A DNA stretch of 64,000 nucleotides from an uncultured Alphaproteobacteria bacterium (GCA_958431225.1 OY288107.1:1515501-1579500), one strand, 5' to 3'. Numbered from the stretch's first letter, positions 1-9,388 are shown. Notes: a model not told the origin generated them from the letters alone. Numbers and translations: made by a program.

Positions 1-509
1 CCGCCCGAAAGCTCGCTAGGCAGGCGGTCTTCATAGCCTGTTAAATCAACCAACCCCAACGCATGGTCAGAAATAGCCCAGCGTTTTGATTTTGACACTT
101 TTCGGATTTCAAGGGGGTATGCAACATTATCGCGCACCGTCCTATGGGGCATCAGTGCCATGTGTTGAAACACCATGCCGATTTGCTCTGCCCGAATGCG
201 ACGCAATGCGCTATCGGATACGGCGGAAACATCATGCCCGAGGATTTCAATTTTCCCTGCGGTCGGGTCTATTAGGCGATTGACATGGCGGACGAGCGTT
301 GATTTGCCCGAACCCGATAAGCCCATGATACAAAATATCTCACCCCGCGAGACTTCAAAACTAGCGCTTTGCACGCCGACTACACAGCCAAAACGTTCAA
401 GGACTTCGGGTTTGCCGATACCTTCTTTTTTGACGGTTGCCATGGCTTCGTTGGCACGGTCGCCGAAAATCTTCCAAACATCGGTCAGTTTAACAACAGC
501 ATCACTCAT
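1..509 (-). CDS. Glycine betaine/proline-type ABC transporter ATP-binding protein (partial, ProV-like)
   Basis: This is the N-terminal 169 residues of an ABC ATPase that leaves the window at its left edge. The Walker A motif GLSGSGKST lies at residues 63-71, followed by a Q-loop (GMVFQH). The fragment breaks off inside the LSGGQ signature (ELSG is visible). The roughly 30-residue extension before the first strand, with a KPEVLERFG-like segment, is characteristic of the ProV/OpuAA branch that energises uptake of glycine betaine and related quaternary amines. The gene lies 79 bp downstream of the binding-protein gene on the same strand, so the two are probably cotranscribed; a permease gene is expected beyond the edge. 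The ATG at 509 is preceded by GAGAG. The class is confident, the exact substrate is not. Confidence 0.9.
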   Translation of the reverse strand, partial: MSDAVVKLTDVWKIFGDRANEAMATVKKEGIGKPEVLERFGCVVGVQSASFEVSRGEIFCIMGLSGSGKSTLVRHVNRLIDPTAGKIEILGHDVSAVSDSALRRIRAEQIGMVFQHMALMPHRTVRDNVAYPLEIRKVSKSKRWAISDHALGLVDLTGYEDRLPSELSG

Positions 510-588
510 ATAAATCTCTCGCGGTTGCAGTTAGGCTACCGCCAAAGCGGTAGCCTGTCTATAACAAAGATCAAATACGCACAAGATG

Positions 589-1539
589 TTAGTTAGACAG
601 CCAGCGCAAAATATCATCTTCATTATCTGCAACCCATTGCTTGGCATAGGCAAGGGGTTCTTGACCATCAATGACCAAAGCAAAGGTCATGCCCGAAACC
701 GTTTGCGTGTCAAATTTCATATTTGACAGAAGCGTTGCGACATCGGGATAGTCTTTTTCCAGCGATTTTGCGTAATGGATATGCAGATACGCCGAATCCC
801 ATGCAACAGGCGCACTGGATTCTTCAAGCCAGTTTGCCGAATCGGTAGGTTGCGTTACATTCCATTTTGCTGGGTCATAGTCTGGTTCTTCAAGAACAGC
901 GAGATCATGCAACTCAAACACATAATGCGGGGTATAGCAAAATCCCGCCCATGGTTTACCCGCCTTGATGGCATCGCCTAACTGACCATAAGCAACCGTC
1001 TCATCAATCGCCGTCAGCGTGAAAGTTTGGTCATAGCCATAGGATTTGGCACGGATTTTTTCAACATTGGTTGAAGCCCAGCCCGGCACGCCAATCCATA
1101 ACTCGCCCTGACCATCGCCATCGCTGTCAAAGATTGCGGCAATGTCGGGGTTGGTTAGGTCGTTGATGGACGTGATGCCGTGGGCATCGGCAGTGGCTTG
1201 GTCAACGCACATGCCTTGAAAGGATTCAACGCCATTGCTGTTGATTTCCACTGTGCCCTTATCCTTCACGAATTTATCGTGGAGGTTTTGTTGGTTCGGT
1301 AGCCAGACTTCGGGATGGACGTGCATGGCACCCGAATCCATGGCTTCAAATATGATGGGGTTAGTGCCGTTCTGCAATTCAACCTCATAGCCGAGGTTTT
1401 GTTCAATGGCAACTTTCATAATATGCGCGGCGGCATTGATGGAAGGCCAGTTGCCAACCCCAATCACGATATCGGCAGCAAACACCGGCGATGTGATTAG
1501 CACGGTGCCACTGACTAGTATGGTTTTTAGCATTTTCAT
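589..1539 (-). CDS. Glycine betaine-type ABC transporter substrate-binding protein
   Basis: A 316-residue periplasmic binding protein of the ProX/OpuAC type. Residues 1-21 form a Sec signal peptide (charged start, hydrophobic core, cleavage after VFA). The mature part starts with IVIGVGNWPSI and contains the paired-lobe fold features of this family (HPEVWLPNQ, GVPGWAST, YTPHYVF), with several Trp/Tyr residues of the kind that build an aromatic cage for quaternary ammonium ligands. It precedes the ProV-like ATPase, so it is the recognition component of that importer. The ATG at 1539 follows GGGAGAAATCA. Which quaternary amine or zwitterion is bound cannot be decided from sequence; the nearby catabolic operon could use the imported compound, but that is inference. 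Confidence 0.88.
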   Translation of the reverse strand: MKMLKTILVSGTVLITSPVFAADIVIGVGNWPSINAAAHIMKVAIEQNLGYEVELQNGTNPIIFEAMDSGAMHVHPEVWLPNQQNLHDKFVKDKGTVEINSNGVESFQGMCVDQATADAHGITSINDLTNPDIAAIFDSDGDGQGELWIGVPGWASTNVEKIRAKSYGYDQTFTLTAIDETVAYGQLGDAIKAGKPWAGFCYTPHYVFELHDLAVLEEPDYDPAKWNVTQPTDSANWLEESSAPVAWDSAYLHIHYAKSLEKDYPDVATLLSNMKFDTQTVSGMTFALVIDGQEPLAYAKQWVADNEDDILRWLSN

Positions 1540-1634
1540 TGATTTCTCCCTATTTCAGTTGTTCTATCAGGTTAACGGCTGAGAAAAAATTGATAAGCGA
1601 AATTTTATGCAGACTATATTCAAAAAAATTGAAC

Positions 1635-2483
1635 TTAGTTAGAGGTTGCAGCTTTGAGCCTATCAACATGGCTTTGAAACCAGCCCCATCTTTGGGCGGC
1701 GGTATCATTGACCACGAGGCATTTTTTGCGGGTATAGACGGGCGCATCAAACAGGGGAAAAATCCGACCATCACGCACGAATCGCCCCGCCAATGCCTCA
1801 GGCAAATACGCCGAGCCACCATTTTCAAGGATGAATTGGAGCGCCCACCATGAACTATCAAAACTAATCCGTGCCACATCGGCATCGTGATAGGATTCGG
1901 CGTGCATCCGACGATAATCACTGCCGTGATCCACAAAAATATAATCGGGATTGCCAGTAATCGGCGCATCTTGCCTATCCGCATAGAGAATGAGACGCTC
2001 GGCGGGTAGTTCGTGGATTGTCTGATTGCCTCGGGTGACGGCTTCATAGGTGAGGATGACATCAACCGAACCTTCAAGAAGCCATTTTTCCAAATCTTGC
2101 GTCCCGCCCTGACGCATGGAAAGGATAATTTCGGGATGGTTTGAAAAAATATCATAGCAGAATTGCCGTCCAGTCCCGTGCCACAATTCACGGTCGCAAC
2201 CAAAAGTGCACACCGTATCAAGCCCAGCGGGGAGGGAGGTTTCAAATTTTGCCTGTCGCCACAACCCACACATGATGCGGGCATAACTAAGCAATTTCGT
2301 GCCAGCAGGGGTGAGGGTGACCCCAGATTTTTGCCGATTCAGCAATATCTGCCCGATTTCTTGCTCTAAGGTTTTTAGGCGCGCCGTCACGGTGGATTGC
2401 GTGACGTTCATGCGTTGCGATGCGCGCACAAGGCTACCCGTTTCAACAATGGCGATGAAGGTTTGGAGCGAAACGATGTTCAT
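1635..2483 (-). CDS. LysR-family transcriptional regulator
   Basis: A 282-residue LysR-type regulator. The N-terminal winged helix-turn-helix is plain (MNIVSLQTFIAIVETGSL, then RMNVTQSTVTARLKTLEQE), followed by a periplasmic-binding-protein-like effector domain. The start was placed at the ATG at 2483 because GAGGTG lies at the right distance and because LysR proteins begin directly with the helix. It is divergent from the fusion gene at 2609 with about 125 bp between, the usual geometry for a LysR protein controlling the neighbouring operon. It could instead regulate the betaine-type transporter downstream on its own strand, whose first gene starts 95 bp after it. The inducer is unknown. Confidence 0.9.
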   Translation of the reverse strand: MNIVSLQTFIAIVETGSLVRASQRMNVTQSTVTARLKTLEQEIGQILLNRQKSGVTLTPAGTKLLSYARIMCGLWRQAKFETSLPAGLDTVCTFGCDRELWHGTGRQFCYDIFSNHPEIILSMRQGGTQDLEKWLLEGSVDVILTYEAVTRGNQTIHELPAERLILYADRQDAPITGNPDYIFVDHGSDYRRMHAESYHDADVARISFDSSWWALQFILENGGSAYLPEALAGRFVRDGRIFPLFDAPVYTRKKCLVVNDTAAQRWGWFQSHVDRLKAATSN

Positions 2484-2511
2484 AAAGCACCTCAAGTAAA
2501 TTCAAATTTTT

Positions 2512-2523
2512 TGCATTTATGCA
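2512..2523. promoter_or_regulatory. Small palindrome in the LysR/operon divergent region
   Basis: TGCATTTATGCA has 4-bp arms (TGCA/TGCA) around TTTA, lying between the LysR start (2483) and the fusion-gene start (2609). It is AT-rich and roughly matches the T-N11-A form of LysR boxes. It is short, so it may be chance. Confidence 0.3.
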
Positions 2524-2608
2524 GAAAAACTATTCACTATCAAGCATTGAATTTTTATGACAATCTCCACCGCATCAACGAATTTTCGCAATTTAAGGGA
2601 GGGAGGCG

Positions 2609-4618
2609 ATGATTCGAAACACTAAAAAACTCGTGTCTCGTGACCATTTTATTGCTGCCATGCGTCAGGTTGCTTCCTCAGTGACTGTGGTGACAACCGA
2701 TGGTGTTGCGGGGCTTTATGGGGCTACGGTGAGTGCGTTCTCATCGGTGTCGGCAGACCCGCCAACGGTGCTGATTTGTCTTTTTGCTGAGAGCCGTATT
2801 GCTAAATCGGTCACGGAAAATGCGGTTTTTTGCGTCAATGTGCTTTCCGAGGAGGATAGTGAGATTGCCGACCGCTTTGCCGGACGCCACGATGATTGGG
2901 TTGAAGACCGCTTTGCCGGGATTGATTGCTATGGCAAGGCGGGGACGGCACCGCAGATTAACGGCGCGACAGCGTTTCGTTGCGATGTGCAACAGACCAT
3001 GCGCTCGGGGAGCCATCTGATTGTTTTAGGACACGTGCGCGACGTGTTGGCTGGCACATCTAGCCCTCTGACTTATCGTGATGGCAGTTATCATCGGCTG
3101 TTGCCCAAAACCGAACAAGCGCTGGCATCGGCAAATTCGGGAAACATCAAAAGTTATAAAATGTTGATTGATGGGGAATGGGTGGCGGCTTCGGATGGCA
3201 AATCTTTCCCCAGCATGAATCCTGCCACCGGGGCAAATTGGGCAGAAATCCCCGAAGCCAGCACCGAAGATGTTGATCGCGCGGTCAAGGCGGCGCATCG
3301 TGCCTGTTATGAAGGCGCGTGGGCGCGTATGTCGGCGACCCAGCGTGGGCATTGTTTGCGGCATCTGGCGGATCTGTTGGCGGAACATTCCGAACGCCTT
3401 GGCGAGGTGGAAACCCGCGACACCGGAAAAATGTTCAAAGAAACACGCTGGCAGGCAAAATATATCAGTGAATTTTATCACTTCTTTGCTGGGGCGGCGG
3501 ATAAAATTAACGGCGAAACCTTGCCTATTGATAAACCAGATATGTTTGTATTTACCAACCGCGAACCGCTAGGGGTGATTGCGGCGGTGGTGCCATGGAA
3601 TTCGCAACTTTTTCTGTCGGCGGTGAAAATTGGTCCGGCACTGGCGGCGGGTAATGCGGTGGTGCTCAAAGCCTCCGAACACGCCTCCGCCGCTATGTTG
3701 GAATTCGGCGCGCTGATTGCCGAAGCGGGGATACCCGATGGCGTCGTCAATATCATAACCGGGCATGGCACCCCTTGCGGTAAGGCGCTGACCGCGCATC
3801 CACTTGTGGCGCGGGTTTCCTTTACTGGCGGGGCGGAATCAGCGCGCCATGTCATCGGCAATACCCGCGAGAATTTTGCGGAAATCAGTCTGGAATTAGG
3901 CGGAAAATCGCCTTTCATCGTCTTTGATGATGCGGATATTGAAAGCGCGGTGAATGGTGCTGTTTCGGGGATATTTGGGGCATCAGGTCAAAGCTGTGTT
4001 GCTGGCTCGCGCCTCATCATCCATGCGGATATTGCTGATATGTTTTTGGAACGGCTTGCCGCTATTGCCAATGGTGCAAAAATCGGCGACCCGATGGCAG
4101 AAGAAACCGAGATGGGCCCGCTTTGCACCCATGGGCAGATTGAAAATATTGAACGTGAAATCGCACAAGCGGTCAAAGAGGGCGGGAAAATTATCTGTGG
4201 CGGCAAGCGCGCTGATGCCGGTTCCGCGCTTTATTTTCAGCCGACCATCATTGATTGCCCGTCGCCTGATTTGCATATTGTTGATACGGAACTTTTTGGT
4301 CCAGTGTTGTCGGTTCTGCGCTTTCAAACCGAAGAAGAAGCCTTGGCGCTTGCCAATGATACGGTGCATGGGTTGGCGGCAGGTATTTTCACCCGCGATA
4401 ATGCGCGCGCGCACCGCATGAGCCGCTTGGTGCGCGCTGGAATCATCTGGGTCAATACCTATCGCGCTGTTTCCCCCATCGCTGAATTCGGCGGTATGAA
4501 AAACTCGGGCTATGGGCGCGAAAGCGGGTTTCAAGCCGTCTATGATTACACGCGCCCTAAAACAATCTGGGTCAATACATCATCCGAACCACTAGGTAGC
4601 CAATTCGTGGCACGCTAA
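2609..4618 (+). CDS. Flavin reductase-aldehyde dehydrogenase fusion protein
   Basis: A 669-residue protein joining two enzymes usually encoded separately. Residues about 10-165 are a flavin reductase-like split-barrel domain (SSVTVVTTDG, TVSAFSSVSADPP, VFCVNVLS, DGSYHRL), which supplies reduced FMN/FAD to a partner monooxygenase. Residues about 180-669 are a complete NAD(P)-dependent aldehyde dehydrogenase, with the PWNSQ cofactor segment, general base Glu429 in LELGGKSP and nucleophile Cys463 in GQSCVAGSR. A strong GGGAGGGAGG precedes the ATG. The luciferase-like monooxygenase that would use the reduced flavin follows 16 bp downstream. I infer that the monooxygenase makes an aldehyde which the same polypeptide then oxidises. 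No frame disturbance is visible between the domains, so the fusion looks real. Confidence 0.9.
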   Translation: MIRNTKKLVSRDHFIAAMRQVASSVTVVTTDGVAGLYGATVSAFSSVSADPPTVLICLFAESRIAKSVTENAVFCVNVLSEEDSEIADRFAGRHDDWVEDRFAGIDCYGKAGTAPQINGATAFRCDVQQTMRSGSHLIVLGHVRDVLAGTSSPLTYRDGSYHRLLPKTEQALASANSGNIKSYKMLIDGEWVAASDGKSFPSMNPATGANWAEIPEASTEDVDRAVKAAHRACYEGAWARMSATQRGHCLRHLADLLAEHSERLGEVETRDTGKMFKETRWQAKYISEFYHFFAGAADKINGETLPIDKPDMFVFTNREPLGVIAAVVPWNSQLFLSAVKIGPALAAGNAVVLKASEHASAAMLEFGALIAEAGIPDGVVNIITGHGTPCGKALTAHPLVARVSFTGGAESARHVIGNTRENFAEISLELGGKSPFIVFDDADIESAVNGAVSGIFGASGQSCVAGSRLIIHADIADMFLERLAAIANGAKIGDPMAEETEMGPLCTHGQIENIEREIAQAVKEGGKIICGGKRADAGSALYFQPTIIDCPSPDLHIVDTELFGPVLSVLRFQTEEEALALANDTVHGLAAGIFTRDNARAHRMSRLVRAGIIWVNTYRAVSPIAEFGGMKNSGYGRESGFQAVYDYTRPKTIWVNTSSEPLGSQFVAR

Positions 4619-4634
4619 ACCAAAGGAGCATGAT

Positions 4635-5693
4635 ATGAAATTTCAATTAGCAATCAATCTGGAACGCATAACCCCCGACACCGACATGAATAAGGTGCGC
4701 GACCATACGTTAGAAATGGTAAAAATGGCAGATGCCGCAGGATTTGAAATCGCATGGGCGGCAGAACATCACGCCATGGAAATGACCATCGCACCTAACC
4801 CGTTTCAGATTCTAACATGGTGGGGGATGCACGCCAAAAATATCCGTCTTGGTGTTGGCGTGGTCAATGCCGCCTATTGGCATCCCATCAATCTAGCAGG
4901 CGAAGCCGCGTTTCTTGACCTGATTAGCGATGGGCGGTTGGAATTTGGCATCGGCTCAGGTGCTTATCAGCGCGAATTTGACCGCATGAAACCCGGTCTT
5001 GACCAAAAAGATAGTTGGAAATATATGCAGGAAATGTTGCCGGTGGTGCGCGCGCTTTGGCAGGGCGATTATGAACATAACGGCACTTATTGGCAATTCC
5101 CGCGCGCTACCTCTTGCCCGAAACCTGTGCAGAAAGACGTGCCGATTTGGGTCGCCGCGCGGTCGCCGATTACCTTTGATTATGCGGTTGCTAATCATTG
5201 CAATATCATGTCTTGGCCTTTGACGATGCCGATGGCTGAAGCAGAAGCCTATCGCGCGCGCCTTGATGATGCGATTGCTAAACATGGTAGTAATTACAAT
5301 GGACGCTGGGTGATGATGCGTCATGCGGCGGTCTATGAAACTGATTCAGACCGCCAGAATGCACTACAATCCGTGCGCGTCCAGCTGAGCCAATTCGGGA
5401 ATTTAATGACCCAAAGCGGCGATGTTATCAACGGCTTTCCTGAGCAAATTCCGCCAGAAAAATTAGAAGGCAATTTCCGCTATGACCCGGCAACGCTTGA
5501 AGAAAATCTTTTGTTCGGGACGCCAGATCAAGTCGTGGAAAAACTCAAACTCTATGAAAAACTTGGGCTAGACGGCTTCATTTATTACGCATCAATGGGC
5601 ATGGATATGGAACAGCAAAAACGTTCCCTGCAACTATTCATTGATAAAGTGATTCCCAAATTGAAAAAGGAGCAGATTGCTCATGTCGGTTAA
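4635..5693 (+). CDS. Luciferase-like flavin-dependent monooxygenase (LLM class)
   Basis: A 352-residue TIM-barrel protein of the bacterial luciferase superfamily. Typical features are the N-terminal strand (FQLAINLERI), the WAAEHHAME segment, a flavin-site region (RLGVGVVNAAYWHPINLAGEAAFLDLISDGRLEF in shortened form), and a late FGTPDQVVEKLK helix. Enzymes of this class use reduced flavin and oxygen to oxidise substrates such as aldehydes, sulfonates or amines. The required reductase is fused to an aldehyde dehydrogenase in the gene immediately upstream, supporting a two-component system. AAAGGAG precedes the ATG. The substrate is not identifiable; neighbouring ThDP and ureohydrolase genes suggest a nitrogen-containing, possibly guanidino compound. 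Confidence 0.88.
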   Translation: MKFQLAINLERITPDTDMNKVRDHTLEMVKMADAAGFEIAWAAEHHAMEMTIAPNPFQILTWWGMHAKNIRLGVGVVNAAYWHPINLAGEAAFLDLISDGRLEFGIGSGAYQREFDRMKPGLDQKDSWKYMQEMLPVVRALWQGDYEHNGTYWQFPRATSCPKPVQKDVPIWVAARSPITFDYAVANHCNIMSWPLTMPMAEAEAYRARLDDAIAKHGSNYNGRWVMMRHAAVYETDSDRQNALQSVRVQLSQFGNLMTQSGDVINGFPEQIPPEKLEGNFRYDPATLEENLLFGTPDQVVEKLKLYEKLGLDGFIYYASMGMDMEQQKRSLQLFIDKVIPKLKKEQIAHVG

Positions 5694-5714
5694 TATGATG
5701 GGGGCAGGGGTTTG

Positions 5715-6509
5715 ATGGCACATATTGAAGGCACAGAGTATGATATTTTCGGGGCTGAGGATGCACCGATTGTCGTGCTGATTCACGGGCTAGGGCTCAC
5801 CCGCGCTAGCACATGGGGGGCGATTATCCCCATTCTAGCACAGCGATTCCGCGTGGTCAGTTATGACTTATTAGGGCATGGCGCATCCGCGCTGCCAAAA
5901 GGTGCGGTGACACTTGCCGCGCTTAGTCATCAGCTATTCGCACTATTGGATGCGTTGGGGGTTGAACAGGCGGCACTGGTTGGATTTTCTCTAGGCGGGA
6001 TGATTAACCGCCGCTGTGCCATGGATTGCCCTGAACGGGTGACGGCACTTGCCATCTTGAACGCGCCTCATGACCGCGGGGAGGCGCAACAGCGCCTTGT
6101 TGAAGCAAGGGCGCGCGACACCGCAGAGGGCGGGCCCGAAGCGGGAATTGATGAAACATTAGCGCGGTGGTTCACGCAAAATTTTCGCGCTGACCACCCC
6201 GAACAAGTCAATGCAATCCGCAAAATTTTACTCGCCAACGATGCGGAAAATTACGCGGCGCACCGACAAGTTCTAGCCGCAGGCGTGCATGAACTCATTG
6301 CGCCCGCACCACCATTAGCGCTGCCGATGCTGGTGATGACTTGTGAATTTGACACTGGCTCAACGCCTGAGATGACCCACGCCATCGCCCGCGAGACCGA
6401 AAATGCCGAAACCATCATCGTGCCACAACTCCAACATTTAGGGCTAATAGAAAAGCCCGAAGCGTTTTCCAAGCCAATCGCCGATTTTCTTAACCGCGCC
6501 CTGAAATGA
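5715..6509 (+). CDS. Alpha/beta hydrolase
   Basis: A 264-residue alpha/beta hydrolase. It shows the oxyanion-hole segment IHGLGLT, the nucleophile elbow GFSLGG (Ser nucleophile) and a C-terminal His in QLQHLGLIEKP, matching small esterases and 3-oxoadipate enol-lactonase-like enzymes. It is cotranscribed with the monooxygenase upstream and the ThDP enzyme downstream, so it probably opens an ester, lactone or amide intermediate in the same pathway. The start was set at the ATG at 5715 rather than the TTG one codon earlier. The precise substrate is unknown. Confidence 0.85.
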   Translation: MAHIEGTEYDIFGAEDAPIVVLIHGLGLTRASTWGAIIPILAQRFRVVSYDLLGHGASALPKGAVTLAALSHQLFALLDALGVEQAALVGFSLGGMINRRCAMDCPERVTALAILNAPHDRGEAQQRLVEARARDTAEGGPEAGIDETLARWFTQNFRADHPEQVNAIRKILLANDAENYAAHRQVLAAGVHELIAPAPPLALPMLVMTCEFDTGSTPEMTHAIARETENAETIIVPQLQHLGLIEKPEAFSKPIADFLNRALK

Positions 6510-6540
6510 ACAATGAGGCATGAACAATGAGGATAATAAT

Positions 6541-8229
6541 ATGACACAGATTTCTGGAGGACAAGCCGCCGTAGAGGCACTCAAAGCCGAGGATACAAAA
6601 TTCGTTTTCGGGCTCATCGGCTCGGCAACCATGGAGATATTTGATGCCCTCTATGATGCCAAGAATATCAATTTTATCGGCGTGCATGATGAACGCACTG
6701 GGGCGCATATAGCCGATGGCTATGCACGTGCTTCGGGGCGGGTTGGCGTGGTGCTGGCGGGGCAGAATGGACCCGGCGTCACCAATCTAGTAACCGGGCT
6801 GGCACAAGCCAAAGCGGCTTATACGCCTATCGTTTCCATCGGTGGGGCGTTGGCATCGGGGCATGTCTATCGTGATGCGTTTCAAGAAGTTGACCAACAA
6901 GCCCTATTCGCACCAATCACCAAAAAAACATGGACAGCACCATCAACAGAACGCATACCAGAATTGATACAAGAAGCGTTCCGCGTAGCCAACGCCCCCC
7001 GCAAAGGACCCGTGCATTTGAATCTACCAAGGGATGTGCTGGCGGGACAAGCGGAGTTTTCCTCTGCCCCCAAACCCAATCGCTATCGTCCGCTAGGGGC
7101 GGTGGCGGCGGCGGAGGATTTAATTAAGCAAGCGGCAGAGATGCTGGCAGGGGCGGCGCGTCCTGTCATCATGGTGGGCGGCGGCATAAAGAATACCGGC
7201 ACTGGTGACCGCGCCATTGCTTTGGCAGAGGCTTTTCATGCGCCACTAGTTTCGTCCCCGGGGCATGGGGATGCGATTCCGTTCGGTCATCCATTGAACG
7301 CCGGACAAATGGGACCGCGCGGCAACGAAGTGGCATCGCGCCTGATGAAAGAAGCCGATGTGATTTTAGCACTCGGCACGCGCATCGGTTTCAACGCGAC
7401 ATTTTATAGTTATGACAACATCAACCGAAACGCCGCGATTATCCATGTGGAACAAGAGCCAACAGCAATCGGGCGTTATTTCCCTGTGGAACTTGGGATA
7501 TGGGGCGATGCGCCGATAGTAGCCGACCAATTACGCAATGCGGCAGAAAAATTAGCACGGCAGAATAAAGCAGAAGCATGGACAGAAAATTACAAAGCCG
7601 AACGTCAGGCATTCCTAGCCAAGCGCGATGCCGAGGCGGACATGACGAATGCGGTGATTCAACCATCGGGGCTTTTCAAAACCTTGCGCGATGTTGCACC
7701 GAAAGATGCGGCTTATACTATGGATGCGGGGACTTTATGTTTGCAGGCGACGGACAATCTAAATTACTGGCAGCCAAAAAGCCTATTCACGCCCCTAGAT
7801 TTCGGCTTAGTAGGCTTTTCTTTCGCGGCGGGGTTGGGGGTAAAACTCGCCTGTCCCGAACGTCCGGTGATTAGTTTGATGGGTGATGGCGGCTTTGGCA
7901 TGACGACCTCAGAATTATCAACGGCGGTGGATTATGGTATCAACACGGTGACCATTGTGATGAATAATGGGTGTTGGGGGGCGGAAAAAGCCTATCAGAG
8001 GGATTTTTTCAACGGGCGTTATATCGGCGCGGATATTTCTAGCCCGCCTTTTGATAGGTTGGCAGAACTTTACGGAGCGAAAGGTTATAGAGCCGAAACA
8101 TTAGCACAAACGGCGGAGGCGATTGAAGCAGCACTAGCCTGCGGCAAACCCGCCGTGATTGACGTGATGGTAGACCCATCCGCACTCTATTCATTTCGCC
8201 GCGATAGTTTCAAACATAGGGGAGGCTAA
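6541..8229 (+). CDS. ThDP-dependent acetolactate synthase-family enzyme (2-oxoacid decarboxylase-like)
   Basis: A 562-residue thiamine-diphosphate enzyme with the three-domain layout of the acetolactate synthase/decarboxylase superfamily. The catalytic Glu is in HDERTGAHIADGYAR, and the ThDP/Mg motif runs from GDGGFG near residue 447 to the Asn pair in VMNNGCWG. It is neither IlvB (which starts at 62735 in this window) nor Xsc (32257), so a specialised substrate is likely. Its neighbours, an aldehyde dehydrogenase and a ureohydrolase, are the three activities needed to convert 2-ketoarginine to guanidinobutanal, guanidinobutanoate and GABA plus urea, as AruI and partners do in Pseudomonas. 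That role is inference. The ATG at 6541 follows GAGGATAATAAT. Confidence 0.85.
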   Translation: MTQISGGQAAVEALKAEDTKFVFGLIGSATMEIFDALYDAKNINFIGVHDERTGAHIADGYARASGRVGVVLAGQNGPGVTNLVTGLAQAKAAYTPIVSIGGALASGHVYRDAFQEVDQQALFAPITKKTWTAPSTERIPELIQEAFRVANAPRKGPVHLNLPRDVLAGQAEFSSAPKPNRYRPLGAVAAAEDLIKQAAEMLAGAARPVIMVGGGIKNTGTGDRAIALAEAFHAPLVSSPGHGDAIPFGHPLNAGQMGPRGNEVASRLMKEADVILALGTRIGFNATFYSYDNINRNAAIIHVEQEPTAIGRYFPVELGIWGDAPIVADQLRNAAEKLARQNKAEAWTENYKAERQAFLAKRDAEADMTNAVIQPSGLFKTLRDVAPKDAAYTMDAGTLCLQATDNLNYWQPKSLFTPLDFGLVGFSFAAGLGVKLACPERPVISLMGDGGFGMTTSELSTAVDYGINTVTIVMNNGCWGAEKAYQRDFFNGRYIGADISSPPFDRLAELYGAKGYRAETLAQTAEAIEAALACGKPAVIDVMVDPSALYSFRRDSFKHRGG

Positions 8230-8230
8230 T

Positions 8231-9205
8231 ATGGCAGAAGAACATGATCGCGCGATGATGGAAAACCTCTATTGGTGGGGGATTCCGACCATGTTCCGCT
8301 GTCCGCAAGGGGCGGCGGAAGGGCAGGATATCGCGCTCGTAGGCGTGCCGCATTCCACAGGCAATGGCACAACCGAACGCGACCAACACCTAGCCCCGCG
8401 CGCCTTGCGCCATGTATCTGCGGTGCAACGGCGGGTGCATTCGGTGTTCGGCATAGACCCATGGAAAGCGGCACGGATAGCCGATATAGGCGATGTGCCT
8501 TTCCCGCGCGCGAATGATAACGAGGATTGCATCGCACGCATTACCGATTTCTATCATCAAATAGATAAAGCCGGCGCGCGCCCTGTATCAATAGGCGGCG
8601 ACCATTCCATCACCGGCGGCATTGTGCAAGCATTAGGGTGCGGGAATCTAGCAGGCGGCGCGCCGATAAGTTTTTTACATCTGGACGCGCATACGGACGT
8701 CTTCACCAAAGTGGATCATTTTCTAGGCGCGAAAAAATCGGCAGCGCATTGGGGGGCGTATCTGGCAGATCAAGGAAAGGTGAATCCGCGCCGTTCCATG
8801 CAGATAGGCTTACGCGGGCATCCCCGCACGCTAGACTGGCTCCAACCATCGTATGATTACGGCTATAATATAGTAACGATGCAGGAATTCCGCCAGCGCG
8901 GTTTAGAGGATGTAATCAAACAAACGCGCGAAGTTTTAGAAGGTAGCCCAGTCTATATCACCTTTGACCTAGACTGCCTAGACCCGACAATAGCCCCAGC
9001 CGTGTCAAATTTAGAACCCGGCGAAAAGGGCTTTGACATAGACGAGGCGGTAGGGCTAATAAGGGCAGCGCGCGGCTTAAACATAATAGGCGGAGACGTA
9101 GTCTGCATGATGCCAACAAAAGACAACCCCAACAACATAACAGCACTAACAGCAGCAGCAATCATGTTTGAAATGATCGCAATGATCGCAGAAAACAAGA
9201 AATAA
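8231..9205 (+). CDS. Ureohydrolase (agmatinase/guanidinobutyrase family), paralog 1
   Basis: A 324-residue arginase-superfamily enzyme. All binuclear manganese ligands are present: His in GGDHS, Asp-His-Asp in DAHTD, and two Asp in FDLDCLDP. Such enzymes release urea from guanidino compounds. It starts one base after the ThDP enzyme stop, with GGAGG before the ATG, so it ends the operon that began at 2609. It is one of three ureohydrolases here (others at 21764 and 38177) and lacks the GTGTP sequence that follows the DxDCLDP motif in the other two (here TIAPAVSNLEPG), which suggests a different guanidino substrate. Confidence 0.88.
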   Translation: MAEEHDRAMMENLYWWGIPTMFRCPQGAAEGQDIALVGVPHSTGNGTTERDQHLAPRALRHVSAVQRRVHSVFGIDPWKAARIADIGDVPFPRANDNEDCIARITDFYHQIDKAGARPVSIGGDHSITGGIVQALGCGNLAGGAPISFLHLDAHTDVFTKVDHFLGAKKSAAHWGAYLADQGKVNPRRSMQIGLRGHPRTLDWLQPSYDYGYNIVTMQEFRQRGLEDVIKQTREVLEGSPVYITFDLDCLDPTIAPAVSNLEPGEKGFDIDEAVGLIRAARGLNIIGGDVVCMMPTKDNPNNITALTAAAIMFEMIAMIAENKK

Positions 9206-9259
9206 GAAACGATTCCACTTGACGAAAAGCAAGCCATAGCATAAGAAAACCCATCCCAA

Positions 9260-9336
9260 GGCGGAGTAGCTCAGCTGGTTAGAGCAGCGGAATCATAATC
9301 CGCGTGTCGGGGGTTCAAGTCCCTCCTCCGCTACCA
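9260..9336 (+). tRNA. tRNA-Met (CAT), elongator type
   Basis: A complete 77-nt cloverleaf with encoded CCA. The acceptor stem pairs GGCGGAG with CTCCGCT (one G-U). The D-arm contains AGCTCAGCTGGTTAGAGC, the anticodon stem GCGGA/TCCGC closes the loop ATCATAA with anticodon CAT, and the T-arm carries GTTCAAG. The paired first base argues against an initiator tRNA, which has an unpaired position 1-72; the body resembles alphaproteobacterial elongator tRNA-Met. AT-rich genes follow directly, so its 3' end may have served as an integration site. Confidence 0.95.
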
Positions 9337-9388
9337 TTTTTTGGCATAGTAGTAAGTGCAAGCAACGCAGAATGGGGGAATGAGGCAA

